NCBI GenBank assembly: GCA_903839795.1
Contig: CAIMDR010000116.1
Location: 1 to 10,218, forward strand
From: an uncultured Methylococcaceae bacterium
Lineage (GTDB): Bacteria > Pseudomonadota > Gammaproteobacteria > Methylococcales > Methylomonadaceae
DNA length: 10,218 nucleotides
Reading direction: 5' to 3'
Part shown: piece by piece, positions 6,162 to 10,218 of the stretch
Numbering within the stretch: the stretch's first letter is position 1
Layout of the letters: every line of letters begins with the position of its first letter
The notes under the pieces: model-generated
What the model saw: the letters and a program-made list of their open reading frames with translations, nothing else
Databases searched by the model: none
What the model was told of the DNA's origin: nothing
Translations under genes and position numbers: made by a program

Positions 6162-7106
6162 TTACACGTACACATTTTTGAAAAGGTAACCCATGTCATC
6201 GGCACAAATCAGTTCTTTTACTGATTCACCAACACGTACAATAGTGCCGCCGCGCAAGCCGATATCAATATCTTGCCACGAACCAGCGACTCGACTTCCA
6301 AATTCAGCCGTAAAGCCAAAAGTTGATGTCCCACCGTTGCTTGCTGCTAATCCGTTTTGATAGATCAATGCGCAATAGTTACCCCAGCACCGATCCAGTA
6401 CCGGCGTTTTACCTTTCTTAACCGTGTTGACAAAACTCTCACCCACAAAGATGTTATCTAGCTCTAGCAGGTCTTTTAAGAACTGTTTCGGCACAATGCC
6501 AGAATCACCAATATTGCCGTGGTAGGCTTTAACAATCTGTGCATTGCGTACTAAGGCTGAATAGGCTTTACGACCAATGACCATGGTGTTGGGACGCATG
6601 ATTAAATTAACACTGTCCATAGCATCAATGATCTGAGTCATAGGCACACCGGCAGCATCGCTCCATGCTTTGCCAGCTCCAGCCGTCAAATCAAGGTAGT
6701 TGTTGCCATTATAGCTGCTTGAATTAAAAACTAAACTTGCAGTGCGTTGTTCACGGGCTAACGCAATCAACTCAGTGACTTGTTCCGTTGCTAAGCCTAG
6801 TGGGTCATAGCCTGGATAAGCATTTTCAATATCGGACAATGGGATTTTTTCTTGCAACCCATAGTCAATCGTGCTGTCTGTGACTGACGTTGCGGATCTC
6901 TCTACTTCGTTGGTCTGAGACGTACGACCTACCAAAGTATTAGGAATAGTGAATTCATCACCTTTAGCAAGTTTGAAATAGGTGAATGCTTGTTTGCCAA
7001 CAGGCAGCCGAGGTAGTACCGAATCGGCAATGTAGCTGCGGTTTTTATAAGCTAGTGTAATAGCGGTAAGTTGTGGAATAACGGTAAATGGTGCAAAAGT
7101 AGTCAT
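6162..7106 (-). CDS. Major capsid protein (314 aa)
   Basis: This is the main head shell subunit, inferred to have the HK97 fold by family. Conserved landmarks are PFTVIPQLTAITLAYKNRSY near the N-terminus, VLPRLPVGKQAFTYFKL at about 30-46, VGRTSQTNEVE at 59-69, DYGLQEKIPLSDIENA at 81-96, a central NLIMRPNTMVIGRKAY block, and a C-terminal VRVGESVKELICADDMGYLF. It starts at ATG 7106 with an excellent AAGGAG site (7115-7120, 8-base spacing), the strongest ribosome site seen in the operon and consistent with high expression. It lies downstream of the protease and cement genes, the usual head order. No N-terminal delta-domain is obvious, which fits a separate scaffold supplied by the protease gene. 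Confidence 0.93.
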   Translation of the reverse strand: MTTFAPFTVIPQLTAITLAYKNRSYIADSVLPRLPVGKQAFTYFKLAKGDEFTIPNTLVGRTSQTNEVERSATSVTDSTIDYGLQEKIPLSDIENAYPGYDPLGLATEQVTELIALAREQRTASLVFNSSSYNGNNYLDLTAGAGKAWSDAAGVPMTQIIDAMDSVNLIMRPNTMVIGRKAYSALVRNAQIVKAYHGNIGDSGIVPKQFLKDLLELDNIFVGESFVNTVKKGKTPVLDRCWGNYCALIYQNGLAASNGGTSTFGFTAEFGSRVAGSWQDIDIGLRGGTIVRVGESVKELICADDMGYLFKNVYV

Positions 7107-7114
7107 TTTGTTTT

Positions 7115-7120
7115 CTCCTT
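7115..7120 (-). promoter_or_regulatory. Ribosome binding site of the major capsid gene
   Basis: A perfect AAGGAG ends 8 bases before the ATG at 7106. It occupies the short gap after, and the stop codon region of, the cement gene. Confidence 0.85.
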
Positions 7121-7496
7121 ACATCTTCGCAATGGTGTTTTGCTGCACCATAATTGGTATAATTTCACCACTAGCACCCGCGTCGAGCGCGTATCCAATG
7201 GATTGCACTAACGCTACGGTATTGGCTACGGCTGCAATGCCATAACCACTAGAATCGGTGGTGATAGGATCAAACATTTTGACAGCACCCCCCAATTTTA
7301 GGTCTGCAACATCACCGATAACCACATCAACGGTTTGACCAGTAGAACCACCGATATCGGTCGTCACTCCCATTAACATCACGGTTGACGTTGCTGTACT
7401 TGCGCCAACGACGCCATCGATGCCATTGACATGGGTCACAATCTGATTGGCTACTACGTTACCGCCCGCTGTGAACGGGTAAATCAATCTTTCCAT
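7119..7496 (-). CDS. Capsid cement / head decoration protein (125 aa)
   Basis: The protein is Gly-, Val- and Thr-rich and all-beta in character, with the pattern of capsid cement proteins (DUF2190-like): GGNVVANQIVTHVNGIDGVV at the N-terminus, then VMLMGVTTDIGGSTGQTVDV, LKLGGAVKMFDPITTDSSGYG, and ALDAGASGEIIPIMVQQNTI at the C-terminus. Such proteins bind the outer shell and stabilise it. I chose ATG 7496 (MERLIYPF...) rather than an in-frame start at 7550, because GGAAGGA at 7505-7511 sits 8 bases upstream and the longer version would add a basic leader lying inside the protease gene. It is placed between protease and major capsid genes, as in Mu-like phages. Confidence 0.88.
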   Translation of the reverse strand: MERLIYPFTAGGNVVANQIVTHVNGIDGVVGASTATSTVMLMGVTTDIGGSTGQTVDVVIGDVADLKLGGAVKMFDPITTDSSGYGIAAVANTVALVQSIGYALDAGASGEIIPIMVQQNTIAKM

Positions 7497-7500
7497 TTTC

Positions 7501-7956
7501 TTAATCCTTCCATAAAATTTTAACAGCTTCGCTAAAACGAATACCTTCATCTAATGCTTTTTTCTGTGCTAATTTAGCAATAGCCTCAACACTTAACTTT
7601 TCTTCTTTGCCGGTTTCTTTAGTATGCTCGTTGAAATCTACCTGCTGCGTTTGCGTCTGTAAGAATTCCAGAAACCACTTTCTTAAGTCAACCTGCTTTT
7701 CCTCTGTAAAATCAACGGTTCTACCCGTCAATACTTCCATAAAATCCAGCAGTTCTTCTTTCTTACTGCCAATCGCTCGACCACTGGCAATGATCTTTTC
7801 TAGTTCATAACCGTTAGAATCGCGCTGTAATTGCTTCTCAATCAGGTTAATTTTAGCTTCGCGTGCATCAAGTTCTTTACCTCGCTCTGCAAATTCAATG
7901 GCAGTATCAACCGTGGTAATAGTTACCGGCTGTACTGGTGTCTTTTCTTCAATCAT
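7501..7956 (-). CDS. Candidate nested scaffold protein (Mu Z-like, 151 aa)
   Basis: An in-frame ATG at 7956 inside the protease gene is preceded by GGAG (7966-7969) at 9-base spacing, and would yield the protease-free C-terminal part. That part begins MIEEKTPVQPVT and continues as charged coiled coil to the shared stop. In Mu, gene Z makes the scaffold from an internal start in gene I, and lambda does the same with C/Nu3, so the arrangement has precedent. Here it is inferred from the start and ribosome site alone. Confidence 0.5.
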   Translation of the reverse strand: MIEEKTPVQPVTITTVDTAIEFAERGKELDAREAKINLIEKQLQRDSNGYELEKIIASGRAIGSKKEELLDFMEVLTGRTVDFTEEKQVDLRKWFLEFLQTQTQQVDFNEHTKETGKEEKLSVEAIAKLAQKKALDEGIRFSEAVKILWKD

Positions 7957-8385
7957 TTCGTTAAACTCCAATTCAATTGTGCCCTCTAATTCTGAAAAAA
8001 CTGCATCCCCTAACCCTTTAATAGCAGGCGGAACAGCACCCAAAATACCAACATGCCTAAGATACCAAACTCCAATAACTGGATTGATGGGGCTATCCGG
8101 CTTGTAAAAACTAGCCGAGACCTTTTTATATCTACCGTTCTGAACCATCTCGCTAAAAGCGGGATCAACTTGCACTGCATTTGCATTAAGCCCTCCCTGC
8201 GCATCTACCTCTAAATGATCTACCCAACCCCACGCCGGCGCGTTCTCTTTCGGATGTCCGATCACAAAAGGAGCTTCATGTTTAGACTTGTCATAAGCCT
8301 TTGCACATGCCTCTAAATCGTCTTTACTTAATGTGACTTGCTCACCGCTGGCACTGATATGCGTTCCCGCTCTAAATATCTTCAT
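7501..8385 (-). CDS. Mu I-type prohead protease / scaffold (294 aa)
   Basis: This is a prohead maturation protease of the Mu gp32 (I protein) family. The N-terminus MKIFRAGTHISASGEQVTLS leads into APFVIGHPKENAPAWGWVDH with the likely catalytic His44. A RYKKVSASFY block follows with the probable nucleophile Ser90 or Ser92, then the family signature LRHVG..GAVPPAIKGL at 109-125. From about residue 140 the protein is charged and helical (ELDAREAKINLIEKQLQRDS), consistent with the scaffold half. I chose ATG 8385 because it forms a 4-base ATGA overlap with the terminase stop and has GGGGA 8 bases upstream; an ATG at 8400 (AGGGAG, 4-base spacing) is the alternative. At 294 residues it is shorter than Mu I (about 360). 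The product is expected to act inside the procapsid and then be cleared by cleavage. Confidence 0.9.
   Translation of the reverse strand: MKIFRAGTHISASGEQVTLSKDDLEACAKAYDKSKHEAPFVIGHPKENAPAWGWVDHLEVDAQGGLNANAVQVDPAFSEMVQNGRYKKVSASFYKPDSPINPVIGVWYLRHVGILGAVPPAIKGLGDAVFSELEGTIELEFNEMIEEKTPVQPVTITTVDTAIEFAERGKELDAREAKINLIEKQLQRDSNGYELEKIIASGRAIGSKKEELLDFMEVLTGRTVDFTEEKQVDLRKWFLEFLQTQTQQVDFNEHTKETGKEEKLSVEAIAKLAQKKALDEGIRFSEAVKILWKD
7505..7511 (-). promoter_or_regulatory. Ribosome binding site that fixes the cement protein start
   Basis: GGAAGGA, 8 bases before ATG 7496, lies within the last codons of the protease gene. It supports the shorter 125-residue product over the 143-residue reading. 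Confidence 0.8.
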
Positions 8386-9698
8386 CGCATGATTCCCCAT
8401 CCAACTCCCTGACTTATTTTCAACTCTCTAAAATTGTCTCGTGGCATTAAAAAATCAGCATCGATGCCGTGGGCTAAGCTGCCACCATTCATTTCATAGG
8501 CATAGATCGCAAGAAATAATGACCAAGCTCTATCTGCGTGCCCGGTGCTGTCTCTGTCGGCGATGTACTGTGGCATCCCCGTGGCGGTGTATTGCTTCTT
8601 GATTTTATGTAGGTCTGCAATCAATTGTGGGTCGTTGGGAATAGTGATCGTTCTGTTTTCAAAAACAGTTTTGGCAGCAACTGCCATCTCTTGTTTTGAT
8701 TTTTGAGAAAAATTCACACCGGTGACAACATCGAGGCCGAATTTGTTTTGTAGTTCTTCGACCGACCGTTCACCGATGCCAGTTTGATCAACATAAACCG
8801 AGACTACTCGATACCTTTTAAGAACATCTCCCACGATAATATCTTGTTCTGCAAAAGAAATTCTCTGGCGGGCAATAATCTCTCTAACCACCAAAATACC
8901 AGACACGAGTTCGCAAACAGTAACAACAAAAAGATCACTACGTATGGCAATATCAACTCCAACGTAACATAGCCCATCTGTATATTTTCCTATTGTCCCG
9001 GTGCAACTTTGTAAAAGTTCGTAGGGCAACCATGAACTAGCTTCATCAAGCCATTGCAGTTCATATTCTTGCGACCACGCATCATCATCATTTAAGGCTG
9101 ATTTGAGTTCTGTGACATTACGGTCAAGACCTGCTTCAACCGCCGTATGTATATCCACCGTGTGGCGTGACCAGAACGTATCGGTACCCGTCATGATATC
9201 GTAGAACTTGTTGCCTTTGCCATTCGGCGTGCTCATAACCAGAATGCGATGGCCAGCAGAAATAACGGGAAACAAGGACTGCCAAATTTTTCGACTGTCT
9301 TGATGAAAAGCAAATTCATCCAGAAAGACATTAGCTGAGAAACCTCGCGCCGTGTCTGCGTTCGCTGGTAGAGCTGTAATCCGCGATCCTCCTGGAAAAG
9401 TGACCTCAAGAGAGGAATAAGAGGCATCGGCAAAGAATGGTATTTCTTTACGTGCGAAATCGGCACCCATTTTTTGGCAGTGCATAACGACACCTTCTGC
9501 CATGGCTTCTTTCGCCTGTCGTTCGCCCCGAGATAGGATGATCCATCGTGACCGTTGGCCGGCAATCTCTTTTTCAACGCAGTCTTTTACCACTTCTAAA
9601 GTTGATGTAAATGTCTTTCCAGACTGCCGGCAAAACATGCCAACTTTATAACGTGAATCGTCATTTATCCAAGCGCGCTGATACTTAAGTAGTGCCAA
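8382..9698 (-). CDS. Terminase large subunit, Mu gp28-like (438 aa)
   Basis: This is the DNA-packaging motor ATPase with a headful-type nuclease. The N-terminus LLKYQRAWINDDSRYKVGMF leads into the Walker A motif CRQSGKT at 23-29. Walker B is VFLDEF at 124-129 and coupling motif III is STPNG at 156-160. The RNase H-like nuclease domain shows YVGVDIA (Asp249), VYVDQTGIGE (Asp304) and HADRAW (Asp389), so both activities look intact. Translation begins at TTG 9698, because an in-frame TAA lies three codons upstream and the N-terminal motif starts immediately; only a weak ribosome site is present. It overlaps the upstream small gene by 14 bases. It is shorter than Mu gp28 (about 550 residues). The usual next genes, portal and MuF, are absent: the protease follows with a 4-base overlap. 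Confidence 0.93.
   Translation of the reverse strand: MALLKYQRAWINDDSRYKVGMFCRQSGKTFTSTLEVVKDCVEKEIAGQRSRWIILSRGERQAKEAMAEGVVMHCQKMGADFARKEIPFFADASYSSLEVTFPGGSRITALPANADTARGFSANVFLDEFAFHQDSRKIWQSLFPVISAGHRILVMSTPNGKGNKFYDIMTGTDTFWSRHTVDIHTAVEAGLDRNVTELKSALNDDDAWSQEYELQWLDEASSWLPYELLQSCTGTIGKYTDGLCYVGVDIAIRSDLFVVTVCELVSGILVVREIIARQRISFAEQDIIVGDVLKRYRVVSVYVDQTGIGERSVEELQNKFGLDVVTGVNFSQKSKQEMAVAAKTVFENRTITIPNDPQLIADLHKIKKQYTATGMPQYIADRDSTGHADRAWSLFLAIYAYEMNGGSLAHGIDADFLMPRDNFRELKISQGVGWGIMR
8394..8398 (-). promoter_or_regulatory. Ribosome binding site favouring the protease start at 8385
   Basis: GGGGA ends 8 bases before ATG 8385, inside the last codons of the terminase gene. It coincides with the ATGA stop-start overlap and leaves exactly the N-terminus expected for Mu I-type proteases. 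Confidence 0.6.
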
Positions 9699-9909
9699 CG
9701 TAATCTCTTAATACATTTTGTGCTAACTCTTGCACATGGGAGAGAGGGTTTTTCTTGCCGTTCACTTCCTGCCTTAAATCAACTAAAGCACCGAACAATA
9801 ACCGGATCATCGAAGAGTCGCCGTCCCTGGCTTTCTCAATGGCCATATCTGCTATTTCGTCCTGATTACGTAGCAGAAAATCTTTGAGTGTATCTTCTGT
9901 AATATTCAT
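9685..9909 (-). CDS. Small terminase-subunit-like protein (74 aa)
   Basis: This is a short acidic helical protein directly upstream of the large terminase gene, the standard place for a small terminase subunit. The segment MAIEKARDGDSSMIRLLFGA resembles the A..KA..GD..A.RLLL motif I associate with short phage DNA-packaging proteins; this is a recollection, not a search. I chose ATG 9909 (MNITEDTLKDFLL) because it overlaps the upstream gene's TGA as ATGA; an upstream in-frame start at 9963 would add 18 residues lying inside that gene. It lacks an obvious helix-turn-helix and is much shorter than Mu gp27, so DNA recognition by this protein is uncertain. Confidence 0.72.
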   Translation of the reverse strand: MNITEDTLKDFLLRNQDEIADMAIEKARDGDSSMIRLLFGALVDLRQEVNGKKNPLSHVQELAQNVLRDYVGTT

Positions 9910-10202
9910 TTCTTTAGCGAGCTCCAAATGCCCACCAATCCAGCGAATACCGCAACTACCCACCCCGTTAAGTTCCCTAGCAACCGCATGGACTTGATGA
10001 AAGATAGTTGCTTATCAATCTCATCCAGTCGTTTCAATATCGCTTGCTGATTCGATACATACACTGCGTTTAGTTTCTGCATCTCCATTAAGCTAGTGTG
10101 CTGGTCCCAAGGCTTTTGAAACCAATGAAACACTTCACACATATTATAGGCAGTCTGCTCAAGGTCCCGGGACCATATTACAGCCACTCCACTAAACTGC
10201 AC
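9906..10202 (-). CDS. Small coiled-coil protein with C-terminal membrane segment
   Basis: The secure part is the C-terminal 60 residues: MEMQKLNAVYVSNQQAILKR and LDEIDKQLSFIK form a coiled coil, followed by one hydrophobic span (LLGNLTGWVVAVFAGLVGIW) and a short basic tail SSLKK. This layout suits a small inner-membrane protein of a phage lysis or pre-packaging cluster; a holin-like or Rz-adjacent role is possible but not shown. The start is uncertain. The frame is open to the right window edge, with candidate starts at GTG 10202, ATG 10142, ATG 10088 and ATG 10082, none with a convincing ribosome site. Sequence before 10088 looks less protein-like, so 10088 (60 residues) may be the true start. 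Its TGA overlaps the next gene's ATG. Confidence 0.6.
   Translation of the reverse strand: MQFSGVAVIWSRDLEQTAYNMCEVFHWFQKPWDQHTSLMEMQKLNAVYVSNQQAILKRLDEIDKQLSFIKSMRLLGNLTGWVVAVFAGLVGIWSSLKK
10163..10174. repeat. Perfect 12-bp GC-rich palindrome
   Basis: The sequence GGTCCCGGGACC is a perfect palindrome without a spacer, set in AT-rich surroundings. A TATAAT hexamer lies on the minus strand at 10148-10143, 14 bases beyond it, with no matching -35 hexamer. It could be an operator or a chance motif; there is no T-tract, so a terminator is unlikely. Confidence 0.35.
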
Positions 10203-10218
10203 AGTAAGTAAGTAGCGA

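Noticed and set aside
7497..7550. N-terminal extension of the cement protein (MKVFVLAKLLKFYG...)
   Set aside because: It lies inside the protease gene in another frame; the ribosome site and the protein family pattern both favour the start at 7496.
9233..9577. 114-codon minus-strand frame inside the terminase gene
   Set aside because: It is an out-of-frame shadow of the ATPase domain; the terminase frame carries every expected motif across this stretch.
10143..10148. TATAAT as a promoter for the operon
   Set aside because: There is no -35-like hexamer at 16-18 bases; the nearest TTGAGC is only 8 bases away. One hexamer alone is not enough to call a promoter.
1..10218. tRNA genes, insertion sequences, CRISPR arrays, integrase sites, defence or toxin genes
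   Set aside because: The coding density of the late operon leaves no room for them, and no cloverleaf, terminal inverted repeats or regularly spaced repeats were seen on either strand.

Overview
The window is a leftward (minus-strand) morphogenesis operon of a tailed bacteriophage or prophage. Fourteen genes (counting the frameshift product with its short form as one) lie head to tail with overlaps or gaps of a few bases, and I found no convincing plus-strand gene, RNA gene, insertion sequence or CRISPR array. The head genes belong to families typical of Mu-like prophages of Gram-negative bacteria (gp28-type terminase, gp32-type protease, capsid cement protein, gp36/DUF1320 connector). The host is therefore probably a proteobacterium of moderate GC (roughly mid-forties percent in lines I counted by eye). 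I cannot name the species.

Reading in the direction of transcription, from right to left: a small coiled-coil/membrane protein (to 9906); a short terminase-small-subunit-like protein (9685-9909); the large terminase with complete ATPase and nuclease motifs (8382-9698); a Mu I-type maturation protease/scaffold with a candidate internal scaffold start (7501-8385); a capsid cement protein (7119-7496); the major capsid protein (6162-7106); and a DUF1320 head-tail connector (5650-6156). The tail genes follow: tail tube (4909-5649), tail assembly chaperone (4584-4907), tape measure protein in two pieces (2811-4493 and 1956-2807), and three tail/virion proteins of unknown role (1592-1963, 608-1591 and 1-615, the last cut by the window edge).

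Two non-standard decoding events stand out. First, the chaperone gene carries two perfect -1 slippery heptamers, A-AAA-AAC and T-TTT-TTC, five bases apart. A -1 shift at either opens a frame that fills the 90-base gap before the tape measure gene and would give a lambda G/GT-like fusion of 143 residues. Second, the tape measure protein is interrupted by one in-frame TAG. Downstream of it the same frame stays open for 284 codons and carries the usual tape-measure C-terminal motif, so the parts read as one 845-residue protein split by an amber codon.

The layout is also compact. No portal or MuF-like gene lies between terminase and protease, where Mu-like phages keep them, and no tail sheath gene precedes the tube. 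I infer a Mu-type head combined with a non-contractile (siphovirus-like) tail, with the portal encoded elsewhere or missing. No promoter or rho-independent terminator is evident inside the operon; transcription probably enters from the right of the window.
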